DNA from: Pseudomonas anatoliensis
GTDB lineage: Bacteria > Pseudomonadota > Gammaproteobacteria > Pseudomonadales > Pseudomonadaceae
NCBI RefSeq assembly: GCF_017976235.1
Contig: NZ_JACVHC010000005.1
Location: forward strand, 372,001-436,000
Reading direction: 5' to 3'
Length of the DNA: 64,000 nt
This document shows positions 27,881 to 36,170 of the stretch, piece by piece. The notes beneath the pieces are model-generated. The model saw only the letters and a program-made list of their open reading frames with translations, was not told where the DNA came from and made no database searches. The first letter of the stretch is position 1. Each line of letters begins with the position of its first letter. Position numbers and translations under genes: made by a program.

Positions 27881-27898
27881 TGCAATCAAGCGGCCAAC
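27881..27898 (-). promoter_or_regulatory. Sigma-54 promoter of hutU
   Basis: Reverse strand GTTGGCCGCTTGATTGCA: the -24 GG and -12 GC are separated by exactly ten bases and the -12 element TTGCA is perfect. The -24 box is TGGCCG, against consensus TGGCAC. It predicts a start near 27871, inside the HutC operator. Confidence 0.8.
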
Positions 27899-28086
27899 TT
27901 GGCAGTGGGGTGTTCAAGAAAAATCGCGGACACGGCTGGAGATCGCCTGAATCAAGGGTTCTGGCGATGATGAAATTTTTCGAGGGATGGTTTGGGGAGG
28001 TAGAGAGATGTTACGCAAGTGGGGTTTTGCGCCACGCTGGGGCGTTCGGTAACAAGTTGGTGCGTGGTTGGGAACACCCCAAAAGC

Positions 28087-28165
28087 AAAAGATCGCAGCC
28101 TTCGGCAGCTCCTACAGTGGGATTGATGTACACCCTGTTGGAGCTGCCGAAGGCTGCGATCTTTT
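28087..28165. repeat. REP hairpin, type A
   Basis: aaaagatcgcagccttcggc arm and complement, ~20-bp loop. It lies just after the hutD stop and may close the hutCD transcript. Confidence 0.9.
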
Positions 28166-28178
28166 GACGTTATTTGAA

Positions 28179-28751
28179 TCAGCGCGCAGCCAGTTCGATC
28201 ACGCAGCACGAGGCATTCAAGGCGACTTCAACCAGCCCGCTGTTACCGTCCAATTGCAGGCAATCATGACGGCCAAGTTGTGCAGTCTTCTCACCGACCA
28301 CAACTTCAAGCAACTCACTGACACTGAACACCAACACCGTGCCGGCCGAGCTGAAAAACCGTTGCTCACCCTCCAGCCACTGCAACCGCGCGCTGTAACG
28401 CTGCGGCGCATAAATCAGGTTGAAATCGCGAATCGCCCCACCGAGCAAGGTGCAGGACACTTTACTCTCGCCGCTGAATGCAAACGGGTCGAGCGGTAAC
28501 AGTGGCCGAGTGTCGTCGCCGTCGACGCACAGGGTCATGCCGTCACCCTGCAACACCGTAATCACCCGCTGGTAGCCGGCAAAGCTCGAGAAACCGCCGG
28601 ACTCGGCGATGTCGGCAATCGACAGGCGCCAGCCGAAACCGTCGAGGCCAGCGCCAGCGTCACGGGTGATTTCTTCAGTGCTGCCGCCGCCGTTTTTCCA
28701 CGGCATGCGCGGATAGCCTTCGGCGCGTAAAACCTTAACTTCGCATTTCAT
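28179..28751 (-). CDS. hutD: HutD family protein
   Basis: Cupin-like protein of the HutD/Ves family, proposed to limit hut over-expression by binding a pathway intermediate; the mechanism is not established. The 190-residue protein has the family start MPWKNGGGSTEEI (~15-27), WRLSIADIAESGGFSSF and the ITVLQGDGM strand. The ATG overlaps the hutC stop by 4 bp, so hutC-hutD is an operon. Confidence 0.94.
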   Translation of the reverse strand: MKCEVKVLRAEGYPRMPWKNGGGSTEEITRDAGAGLDGFGWRLSIADIAESGGFSSFAGYQRVITVLQGDGMTLCVDGDDTRPLLPLDPFAFSGESKVSCTLLGGAIRDFNLIYAPQRYSARLQWLEGEQRFFSSAGTVLVFSVSELLEVVVGEKTAQLGRHDCLQLDGNSGLVEVALNASCCVIELAAR

Positions 28752-29497
28752 TTATGAAACCGTCCTTCCAGACGATGACGGGAACCGGGGTGAATCAGGC
28801 GCGCAGCGGTCACCGGCTGACGCCCCGACCACGTGCGGCGGCGGATCAGCAGGCATGGCTCGCCTTTTTCGATCTGCAGCAACTTGCACTCGGACGCCTC
28901 CGCGAGAATCGCTTCGACCACATGCTCGCCCTCAGTCAGCGGCGCGACCTGGTTCAGATAGGCGTAAGGCGTTTGCAGGGTGAAATCCTGCTTGAGGTAT
29001 TCCGGGGCGACCAGCGCGTTGACGAAACGGTCTTCGATTTGCACCGGAATGTCGTTTTCGTAATGCACGATCAGCGAGTGAAAAACCTTTTGCCCTTCGC
29101 GCATATCCAGCGCCAGCGCGCGCTCGGAACCGGCGGCCTCTTCTTCGAGGGTGATGACCTGGCAGGTATGGCGATGACCGCGGGAGGCGATCTCGTCGGC
29201 AATGTTGTGCACTTCAAACAGCGCGGACTGGCTCTTCGGCTCGGCGACGAAGGTGCCGACACCTTGCATGCGCACCAGCAGGCCATCGGCGGTCATCTCG
29301 CGCAGCGCGCGATTGATGGTCATGCGGCTGAAACCGAGCTGATTGACCAGTTCGCTTTCGGACGGCACGCGGTAGTGCGGCGGCCAGTTTCCGCTGTCGA
29401 TCTGCTGGGTGATCATCTGTTTGACGCGGGCGTACAAGGGCGCCGGACTGTCGCCCATGTTCGCGGCCAACGGGGAAACTGGAGGCGGAGTCGGCAC
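28748..29497 (-). CDS. hutC: Histidine utilisation repressor HutC
   Basis: GntR/HutC-family repressor released by urocanate. The 249-residue protein has an N-terminal winged helix (PLYARVKQMI... to LVNQLGFSRMTINRALREM, ~30-85, the recognition helix being SRMTINRALR) and a C-terminal UTRA ligand domain from ~100 with GEHVVEAILAEASE. GTG 29497 is chosen: AAGGA lies ~6 bases upstream and upstream codons run through the hutF promoter. Divergent from hutF with a shared operator region. Confidence 0.95.
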   Translation of the reverse strand: MPTPPPVSPLAANMGDSPAPLYARVKQMITQQIDSGNWPPHYRVPSESELVNQLGFSRMTINRALREMTADGLLVRMQGVGTFVAEPKSQSALFEVHNIADEIASRGHRHTCQVITLEEEAAGSERALALDMREGQKVFHSLIVHYENDIPVQIEDRFVNALVAPEYLKQDFTLQTPYAYLNQVAPLTEGEHVVEAILAEASECKLLQIEKGEPCLLIRRRTWSGRQPVTAARLIHPGSRHRLEGRFHK

Positions 29498-29561
29498 GGT
29501 GGATCCTTGTTCGTCGGTAGAGGTTGCTAGCTTGCCGGAGTTTACCGGGCAGGCAAACGTC

Positions 29562-29577
29562 TGTATATGTATATACA
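29562..29577. promoter_or_regulatory. HutC-type operator between hutC and hutF
   Basis: TGTATATGTATATACA contains a perfect 10-bp palindrome TGTATATACA (29568-29577), overlapped by a second half-match TGTATATG. It lies 27 bp before the hutF ATG and ~65 bp before the hutC start, so it can repress both. Confidence 0.75.
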
Positions 29578-29603
29578 AATAACACACGATGGGGTGCCGA
29601 ACC

Positions 29604-30968
29604 ATGTCCGCCTTCTTTGCCGAACGCGCGCTGCTGCCTAACGGATGGGCCAATAATGTACGTCTTGAGGTCAGCGCCGATGGCCTGCTGACCCAAATCC
29701 AGGCCGATTCCACCGCAGATGGCGCCGAACGGCTGAGCGGTCCGTTGCTGCCAGGAATGCCCAATCTGCACTCCCACGCCTTCCAGCGGGCAATGGCCGG
29801 ATTGGCCGAAGTGGCAGGCAATCCCAATGACAGTTTCTGGACCTGGCGCGACCTGATGTATCGCCTCGTCGGAAAAATCAGCCCGGATCAACTCGGCGTG
29901 ATCGCCCGTCAGCTGTACATCGAAATGCTCAAGGCCGGTTACACCTCGGTCGCTGAATTTCACTATGTTCACCATGACAGCAATGGTCAGCCTTATGCCG
30001 ATCCGGCTGAACTGGCGTTGCGCATCAGTCAGGCTGCCAGCGAAAGCGGCATCGGTTTGACCCTGCTGCCGGTGCTCTACAGCCACGCCGGTTTCGGCGG
30101 CCAGACGCCAAACGACGGCCAGCGCCGGTTTATCAACAACACCGAAAACTACCTGAATCTGCAATCGCGTTTGCAGCCCTTGTTGGCGCAGCAAAAGGCG
30201 CAATCCCTGGGTCTGTGTTTCCACTCGTTGCGCGCGGTGACCCCGCAGCAGATCAGCGAAGTACTGGCGGCCAGTGACAAGCATTGCCCGGTGCACATCC
30301 ACATCGCCGAACAGCAGAAGGAAGTCGACGACTGCCTGAGCTGGAGCGGCCGTCGCCCGCTGCAATGGCTGTACGAAAACACAGAAGTCGATCAGCGCTG
30401 GTGCCTGGTCCACGCCACTCACGCCAACCCGGAAGAAGTCACGCTGATGGCCAAGAGTCGCGCCATCGCCGGTCTGTGCCTGACCACCGAAGCCAACCTC
30501 GGCGACGGGATTTTCCCGGCGGTGGATTTCCTCGCTCAGGGCGGGCGCATGGGTATCGGCTCTGACAGCCATGTGTCGCTTAGCGTGGTAGAGGAATTGC
30601 GTTGGCTGGAATACGGCCAGCGTTTGCGTGATCAGCGGCGAAACCGTTTGTATGGCGCGGATCAGCCGATGGTCGGGCGCACGTTATACGACGCGGCGCT
30701 GGATGGCGGCGCTCAGGCGTTGGGGCAGCCGATTGGTGCGCTGGAAGTCGGCAAACGTGCGGACTGGATTGTGCTCGATGGCAACGACCCGTATCTGGCG
30801 ACGGCGAGCGGGGACGGGATTTTGAATCGCTGGTTGTTTGCTGGCGGCGATCGTCAGGTGCGCGATGTGCTGGTCAATGGCCAGTGGGTGGTGCGTGATG
30901 GACGCCATGCGGCAGAAGAACAAAGCGCTCGCGCGTTTACCCAAGTCCTGCGCGAACTATTAGGTTAA
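29604..30968 (+). CDS. hutF: Formimidoylglutamate deiminase
   Basis: Fourth step of the five-enzyme histidine route: converts N-formimino-L-glutamate to N-formyl-L-glutamate and ammonia, the substrate of HutG. The 454-residue amidohydrolase has LHSHAFQRAMAG (~55), HIHIAEQQKEVDDC (~232), HATHAN (~268) and GIGSDSHVSLS (~317). ATG 29604 is preferred over ATG 29589 because a GGGGTG site lies between them. Transcribed away from hutC. Confidence 0.96.
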   Translation: MSAFFAERALLPNGWANNVRLEVSADGLLTQIQADSTADGAERLSGPLLPGMPNLHSHAFQRAMAGLAEVAGNPNDSFWTWRDLMYRLVGKISPDQLGVIARQLYIEMLKAGYTSVAEFHYVHHDSNGQPYADPAELALRISQAASESGIGLTLLPVLYSHAGFGGQTPNDGQRRFINNTENYLNLQSRLQPLLAQQKAQSLGLCFHSLRAVTPQQISEVLAASDKHCPVHIHIAEQQKEVDDCLSWSGRRPLQWLYENTEVDQRWCLVHATHANPEEVTLMAKSRAIAGLCLTTEANLGDGIFPAVDFLAQGGRMGIGSDSHVSLSVVEELRWLEYGQRLRDQRRNRLYGADQPMVGRTLYDAALDGGAQALGQPIGALEVGKRADWIVLDGNDPYLATASGDGILNRWLFAGGDRQVRDVLVNGQWVVRDGRHAAEEQSARAFTQVLRELLG

Positions 30969-30975
30969 GAAAAGC

Positions 30976-31053
30976 AAAAGATCGCAGCCTTCGGCAGCTC
31001 CTACAGGGAACACATCATTCCCCTGTAGGAGCTGCCGAAGGCTGCGATCTTTT
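30976..31053. repeat. REP hairpin, type A
   Basis: aaaagatcgcagccttcggc arm and complement, between the convergent ends of hutF and the lipocalin gene. It can serve both transcripts. Confidence 0.9.
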
Positions 31054-31058
31054 CGCTA

Positions 31059-31628
31059 TTAATTCGAGGTCTTGGCCATCTGCCGGTCCGACGCTCGCCA
31101 GATCAACCGCGTGGTGTCGTAACCCTGCTGGCGAGCCTTGCTCAACAATTCTTCGCGCACCACACCGTTGACGGTCGGCGTGCGCGACAGCAGCCACAGG
31201 TACTTGCGACTCGGGTCGCCGACGATGGCGGTCTTGTAGTCGTCGCTGACGTACAGCACCCAGTATTCGCCCTTCGCCACACCCGGAATCAGTCGCGAGA
31301 ACCAGTTATCGAATTCGACCCACAACTTGTCGGTCTTGCCCGGCACCTGTGGATAAGCCGTGCCCTTGGCTTCTTCCCACTGCCAGTCCGGGGTCAGGCA
31401 GCGATTGAGCACCGCAACGTTACCGTCAGGCTTGAGGATGTAACGGGCTTCGGATTGCGCACAGTGGCGCTGGAAATACATCGGCAAACGCGCCAGCTCG
31501 TACCAGGTCCCCTGATAACGTTTGAGGTTGACGCTGTCGACGGTTTTCGGCGCCAACGGATCCACGCCGGAAGTGGCGCAGCCGGCCAGTACCAGGCCGG
31601 CAAAAAGGACAAACAATAACCGCTTCAT
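31059..31628 (-). CDS. blc: Bacterial lipocalin (outer-membrane lipoprotein)
   Basis: Lipid-binding lipocalin anchored by an N-terminal lipid. The 189-residue protein has a lipobox LVLAGCATS (~C18), the lipocalin GxW motif KRYQGTWYELARLP (~39-51), and the third-region DPSRKYLWLLSRTP. It sits 30 bp after a small lipoprotein gene on the same strand. Family identity is firm; physiological ligand unknown. Confidence 0.93.
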   Translation of the reverse strand: MKRLLFVLFAGLVLAGCATSGVDPLAPKTVDSVNLKRYQGTWYELARLPMYFQRHCAQSEARYILKPDGNVAVLNRCLTPDWQWEEAKGTAYPQVPGKTDKLWVEFDNWFSRLIPGVAKGEYWVLYVSDDYKTAIVGDPSRKYLWLLSRTPTVNGVVREELLSKARQQGYDTTRLIWRASDRQMAKTSN

Positions 31629-31658
31629 TTTTCTTCTCCGTGGGCGCGAAGCCCCGGT

Positions 31659-31913
31659 TTACTTCAGGCCTTGGCCGGAAAACATCAGCACTTTGTCACC
31701 AGCGTACTGCACGCTGATAAAGCTGTTCTTGTCGCCCCAGGTGCAACTGGACATGCCGAGCGCGCCGGAGCAGTCAGTCGGTTTGCCGAGCAGGGTCTCC
31801 ACTTCGGTCTTGGCCATGCCGGCCGAGAGCTTCGAGTAATTTTCCTGATTGACCTTGCTGCATGCGGCCAACAGCACGCAAAACGACAGCAGGGCGAGAG
31901 ATCGCAGCGACAT
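31659..31913 (-). CDS. Small BamE/SmpA-like lipoprotein
   Basis: 84-residue protein with a lipoprotein signal (MSLRSLALLSFCVLLAAC, lipobox cysteine ~18) and one small domain: YSKLSAGMAKTEVETLLGKPTDC (split by a helix), then CTWGDKNSFISVQYAGDKV. The pattern helix-VxxLLGxP-strand is that of BamE/DUF3862-type domains. ATG 31913 has AGGAG seven bases upstream, better than ATG 31946. Probably cotranscribed with the lipocalin gene. Exact function unknown. Confidence 0.8.
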   Translation of the reverse strand: MSLRSLALLSFCVLLAACSKVNQENYSKLSAGMAKTEVETLLGKPTDCSGALGMSSCTWGDKNSFISVQYAGDKVLMFSGQGLK

Positions 31914-32195
31914 GGTGTAACTCCTGGAACGAAGGGGGGATGGCATGGTGCCAACCAGAAGCTTAGAAGAGAAAACCCTTGTCTGGTTCCCTGCCGGACT
32001 GGCTATTTATTGCTCCGCTCGTCTGGCTTTTCCCGATAAATCAGAGACTTTGTAACGCTTCTGAGCACTTCGTCGCATTTCGCAAAAGAAGCCTAATCTT
32101 TGACGCGCAGCGGTCGACATAAAAGCAGCGCAAAGCCCTAGAGTGCGGCAAATTGCCACCCTTTCTTGACCAGCCCCTTCGCGGTAGCTCATTCG

Positions 32196-34088
32196 ATGAC
32201 CAGAAACATGAAATTCAGCCACAAGATCTTGTTGGCTGCCGCCCTCGTGGTGGCCGTTGCGTTCGCCTGTTTCATCTTTTTCAACGACTATCGTCAACGC
32301 GAAGCGCTGAGCAGCAGCACCGAGTCGACCATGCAGGAACTCGGCAGCCTGACCACCAGCAACATCCAGACCTGGCTGGAAAGCCGCATTCAATTGCTGC
32401 AATCGCTGTCCCAGCAGGTCGCGATCGACGGCAACGCCCCCGCCAGCCTGAAACGCATCATCGACCTGCCCGCCTACACCGGCAATTTCCAGCTCAGCTA
32501 CTTCGGCGGTACTGACGGCGTGATGTTCTCGGTGCCCGCCGGCAACCGCGCGCCGGATTACGATCCGCGCGCCCGTGGCTGGTACAAAGCGGCCAACAGC
32601 GCGCAGCAGACCATCGTCACCGAACCGTACATTGCCGCCTCGTCGGGCAAACTGGTAATCACCGTTGCCACACCGGTGCAGCGCCAGGGCCAGATGCTCG
32701 GCGTGGCCGGTGCAGATATCGACCTGACCAGCGTCAGCGCGATCATCAACTCGCTGAACTTCGGCGGCCACGGCCACGCGTTCATCGTCAGTGCCGATGG
32801 CAAAATCCTGATCCATCCGGAAAGCAAACTGGTGCTCAAGACCCTCGCCGAGGCTTACCCCAACGGCGCACCGAAAGTCAGCCCGGGGCTGAAAGAAGTC
32901 GAATTCGCCGGCAAGACCCAATTTATCTCCTTCACCCGCGTCAACGGTGTGCCGTCGGCCGACTGGTACGTCGCGCTGGTACTGGACAAAGACACCGCAT
33001 TCTCGATGCTCAGCGAATTCCGCACCTCGGCGCTGATCGCCATGGTCATTGCCGTGGTGATCATCATCTTCCTGCTCGGCATGCTGATCCGCGTTCTGAT
33101 GCAGCCGCTGCTGACCATGGGCCGCGCCATGCACGACATCGCCGAAGGTGAAGGCGACCTGACCAAACGTCTGGTCATCCACGGCAACGACGAATTCGGC
33201 GCACTGGGCACCTCGTTCAACCGTTTCGTGGAGCGTATCCACACCTCGATCCGCGAAGTGTCTTCGGCCACCGGGCAAGTCAACGAAGTCGCCCTGCGCG
33301 TGGTCGCGGCCTCGAATTCGTCGATGTACAACTCCGATCAACAAGCCACTCGCACCAACAGTGTGGCCGCCGCGATCAACCAGCTCGGCGCTGCGGCGCA
33401 GGAGATCGCCCAAAACGCCGCCCTCGCCTCGCAGCATTCCAGCGAAGCGCGCAGCCTGGCGGTTGACGGTCAGCAGGTTGTGGATAAAACCATCCACGCG
33501 ATGCAACAGCTCTCGGCGAAGATCAGCGATTCGTGCGGCAACATCGAAACCCTGAACAGCAACACCGTGAACATCGGCCAGATTCTGGAAGTGATCACCA
33601 GCATTTCGCAGCAGACCAACCTGCTGGCACTGAACGCCGCGATCGAAGCCGCGCGTGCCGGCGAAGCCGGTCGTGGTTTCGCCGTGGTCGCTGACGAAGT
33701 GCGCAACCTCGCGCACCGCACCCAGGATTCCGCGCAACAAGTGCAAAAGATGATCGAAGAGCTGCAAGTCGGCGCGCGTCAGGCGGTCAGCATCATGACC
33801 GAGAGTCAGCGCGAGAGCGAAAGCAGCGTCGGTATCGCCAATCAGGCCGGCGAACGCCTGGGCAGCGTGACCCAACGCATCGGCGAGATCGACGGCATGA
33901 ACCAGTCGGTGGCGACCGCGACTGAAGAGCAGACCGCCGTGGTTGAGTCGATCAATGTTGATATCAACGAGATCAACACGCTGAATCAGGAAGGTGTGGA
34001 GAACTTGCAGGCGACGTTACGGGCCTGTTCGGATCTGGAGCAGCAGGCGGCGCGGTTGAAGCAGTTGGTTGGCAGCTTCAGGATCTAA
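32196..34088 (+). CDS. Amino-acid chemoreceptor, PctA-like (dCache_1)
   Basis: Methyl-accepting chemotaxis protein of 630 residues, near-identical in layout to PctA of P. aeruginosa. TM1 (~10-30), a double-Cache periplasmic sensor (~35-275), TM2 (~280-300), HAMP and signalling domain with LLALNAAIEAARAGEAGRGF. The sensor shows the amino-acid-binding set YDPRARGWYK, TEPYI and AGADIDL, the Tyr-Arg-Trp-Tyr-Tyr-Asp residues known to grip the alpha-carboxyl and amino groups. The ligand is therefore likely an amino acid; which one is not readable. ATG 32196 or 32208 could be the start; neither has a strong site. Confidence 0.93.
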   Translation: MTRNMKFSHKILLAAALVVAVAFACFIFFNDYRQREALSSSTESTMQELGSLTTSNIQTWLESRIQLLQSLSQQVAIDGNAPASLKRIIDLPAYTGNFQLSYFGGTDGVMFSVPAGNRAPDYDPRARGWYKAANSAQQTIVTEPYIAASSGKLVITVATPVQRQGQMLGVAGADIDLTSVSAIINSLNFGGHGHAFIVSADGKILIHPESKLVLKTLAEAYPNGAPKVSPGLKEVEFAGKTQFISFTRVNGVPSADWYVALVLDKDTAFSMLSEFRTSALIAMVIAVVIIIFLLGMLIRVLMQPLLTMGRAMHDIAEGEGDLTKRLVIHGNDEFGALGTSFNRFVERIHTSIREVSSATGQVNEVALRVVAASNSSMYNSDQQATRTNSVAAAINQLGAAAQEIAQNAALASQHSSEARSLAVDGQQVVDKTIHAMQQLSAKISDSCGNIETLNSNTVNIGQILEVITSISQQTNLLALNAAIEAARAGEAGRGFAVVADEVRNLAHRTQDSAQQVQKMIEELQVGARQAVSIMTESQRESESSVGIANQAGERLGSVTQRIGEIDGMNQSVATATEEQTAVVESINVDINEINTLNQEGVENLQATLRACSDLEQQAARLKQLVGSFRI

Positions 34089-34106
34089 AATGCTGCAACT
34101 GGCCCC

Positions 34107-34199
34107 TTCGCGGGCAAGCCCGCTCCCACAGGGATCTTCGGTGTTCACACAATGTGTGCTCCACCCCAAAACACTGTGGGAGCGGGCTTGCCCGCGAAA
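34107..34199. repeat. REP hairpin, type B'
   Basis: tcgcgggcaagcccgctccc and complement, between convergent genes. Same family as 8583. Confidence 0.9.
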
Positions 34200-34222
34200 G
34201 CGGCATCAGCCGCACTGAAGAT

Positions 34223-34825
34223 TTAGAATCTGGACCCGGGTTCGGAAAGAAACTCCAACTCCTCAGCCGTAGACTCCCGCCCCAACACCGCATTGCGATG
34301 CGGAAACCTTCCAAACCGTGCAATCACCTTCTGATGCCGCTCGGCATAATCCAGATTGTCGGCAAACACTGCCCGCTCCGCTTCCGGCTGTTCAGCCACC
34401 AATTCGATAAATCTGGAAACCGCCTCATTCTGCACCGCGAGGTTTTCGCAGTGTTCGAACACCAGATAAATGAACACTCTCTGAATGGGTTTTAACTGCC
34501 GATCGAAATCCGCAGCAATGCCTTGCGCAACGAGCTTCTGCGCACGCAGATCACCGGAGAAAGCTTTGGGAGAGTCGCGAAAGATCATTCGCGGCAGTTG
34601 ATCGAGCAGCAGCACCACCGCCAGCCAACCTTCGGGACATTGCGTCCACTCGGTCAATTCGCCAGCCAGGGCCTGATCGACAAAGACCCCGAAACGCGTC
34701 TGCGCTTCGAGGTCTTGGCTGTCACGCTTGCCGAACCACAACTTGCCCTTGTCAGCCGATATCTCATCCGGTGATTCGGCATTTCCGAACCACCAATCGA
34801 GCAACGGCTGCCAGGGCGCGTTCAT
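34223..34825 (-). CDS. DUF924 family protein
   Basis: 200-residue cytoplasmic helical protein of the DUF924 (YvqK-unrelated) family. Recognised by WWFG near the N-terminus, LLLDQLPRMIFRDSPKAFSGD (split here as LLLDQLPR and IFRDSPKAF), YLVFEHCE and the C-terminal RFGRFPHRNAVLGR block. No enzymatic activity is established for the family. It follows fbp on the same strand by 3 bp, so it is probably cotranscribed with it. Confidence 0.9.
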   Translation of the reverse strand: MNAPWQPLLDWWFGNAESPDEISADKGKLWFGKRDSQDLEAQTRFGVFVDQALAGELTEWTQCPEGWLAVVLLLDQLPRMIFRDSPKAFSGDLRAQKLVAQGIAADFDRQLKPIQRVFIYLVFEHCENLAVQNEAVSRFIELVAEQPEAERAVFADNLDYAERHQKVIARFGRFPHRNAVLGRESTAEELEFLSEPGSRF

Positions 34826-34828
34826 GGT

Positions 34829-35839
34829 TTATTCCTTGTGGTAGGCCGTAGCGCGGGCGACTTCTTCTTTCGAGCCCAGGAACACCGCAACACGCTGGTG
34901 CAGGCCGTCCGGCTGAATGTCGAGGATGCGCTGGTGACCGTCGGTGGACGCGCCGCCCGCTTGTTCCACGAGGAACGACATCGGATTGGCTTCGTACATC
35001 AGGCGCAGTTTGCCAGGCTTGGATGGCTCGCGGCTGTCGCGTGGGTACATGAACAGACCGCCACGGGTCAGGATGCGGTGCACGTCGGCAACCATCGCCG
35101 CGACCCAACGCATGTTGTAATTCTTTTTCAGCGGACCTTCTTCACCGGCCAGCAACTCGCCAACATAACGTTGTACCGGGGCTTCCCAGTGACGCTGGTT
35201 GGACATGTTGATGGCGAATTCCTGGGTCGATTCAGGAATGGTGATGTCTTCGTGGGTCAGCACGAAGCTGCCCATTTCGCGGTCCAGGGTGAAGCCTTTG
35301 ACGCCGTGGCCCAAGGTCAGCACCAGCATGGTCTGCGGGCCGTAGATCGCGTAGCCGGCGGCAACTTGCTGAGTACCCGGCTGCAGGAACGCTTTTTCGT
35401 TCAGCGGCTCGTTCTGGGTCAGGTATTCGTTCGGGCAACGCAGCACCGAGAAGATCGTGCCGACCGGGGCGTTGATGTCGATGTTCGACGAACCGTCCAA
35501 CGGGTCGAATACCAACAGGTACGCGCCTTTCGGGTATTTGCCCGGGATCTGGTAGGCATTGTCCATTTCTTCGGACGCCATGCCGGCCAGGTGACCGCCC
35601 CATTCGTTGGCTTCGAGCAGGATCTCGTTGGAGATCACGTCGAGTTTCTTCTGCACTTCGCCTTGCACGTTTTCAGTGCCCATGCTGCCCAGAACACCAC
35701 CCAGGGCGCCTTTGGACACGGCGTGGCTGATTTCTTTACAGGCGCGCGCCACCACTTCGATCAGGAAACGCAGATCGGCAGGAGTGTTGTTGCTACGGGT
35801 CTGCTCAATCAAATAGCGACTCAGGGTAACGCGGGACAT
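34829..35839 (-). CDS. fbp: Fructose-1,6-bisphosphatase class I
   Basis: Gluconeogenic phosphatase that produces fructose 6-phosphate. The 336-residue protein has the metal site DPLDGSSNIDIN (~118-129), ASEEMD (~92) and the substrate motif near GGLFMYPRD (~263). Length is normal. It is transcribed with the downstream DUF924 gene. Confidence 0.97.
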   Translation of the reverse strand: MSRVTLSRYLIEQTRSNNTPADLRFLIEVVARACKEISHAVSKGALGGVLGSMGTENVQGEVQKKLDVISNEILLEANEWGGHLAGMASEEMDNAYQIPGKYPKGAYLLVFDPLDGSSNIDINAPVGTIFSVLRCPNEYLTQNEPLNEKAFLQPGTQQVAAGYAIYGPQTMLVLTLGHGVKGFTLDREMGSFVLTHEDITIPESTQEFAINMSNQRHWEAPVQRYVGELLAGEEGPLKKNYNMRWVAAMVADVHRILTRGGLFMYPRDSREPSKPGKLRLMYEANPMSFLVEQAGGASTDGHQRILDIQPDGLHQRVAVFLGSKEEVARATAYHKE

Positions 35840-36170
35840 GGACGGCTCCGGTGGAATGGGGGGCTAAAAACCCGCGCAGTTTACAGGGAGTCTGAAAACG
35901 TAGCGAGCGAAGACGCCCGGTAACGTGCGTCGGGGCGCAATTGCTTGTATCAGACGTGAAAGGGTGCAGAGAGTTCAGGTCGCGGGTTTAGCGTAGACCG
36001 GTTCGAGACCGGTGGTGCGTGACTGACGGCAACAGTTCGAAGATTTTTGCTGGCTGGTAGACCGCTATCGCGAGCAGGCTCACTCCTACAGGGATCGCAT
36101 TCCATCTGAAGAAATGCGCTCCCTGTAGGAGTGAGCCTGCTCGCGATCGGGTGCGCAGCACCCGCCTTTT
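35840..36170. other. 331-bp gap upstream of fbp
   Basis: Holds the fbp promoter region (35840-36060, not resolved by eye), a small hairpin accggt-tcgag-accggt at 35997-36013, and a type D REP at 36067-36148. No gene seen. Confidence 0.55.
36067..36148. repeat. REP hairpin, type D (gtaggagtgagcctgctcgcgat)
   Basis: atcgcgagcaggctcactcc arm and complement. Further copies at 49813 and 53925. Confidence 0.9.

Larger units (their letters stand above)
27731..28178. other. 448-bp control region upstream of hutU
   Basis: Contains the hutU leader (27731-27860), the HutC-type operator, the sigma-54 promoter, ~180 bp without recognised elements (27901-28086; the place for CbrB/NtrC-type enhancer sites, none of which could be identified), and a type A REP after hutD. 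Confidence 0.7.

Noticed and set aside
25889..27970. Long forward open frame antisense to hutU
   Set aside because: Shadow of hutU; composition driven by third-position GC bias.
32013..32039. FliA promoter for the PctA-like receptor
   Set aside because: CCCGATAA fits the -10 but the -35 position (ctccgctc) matches only two of eight.
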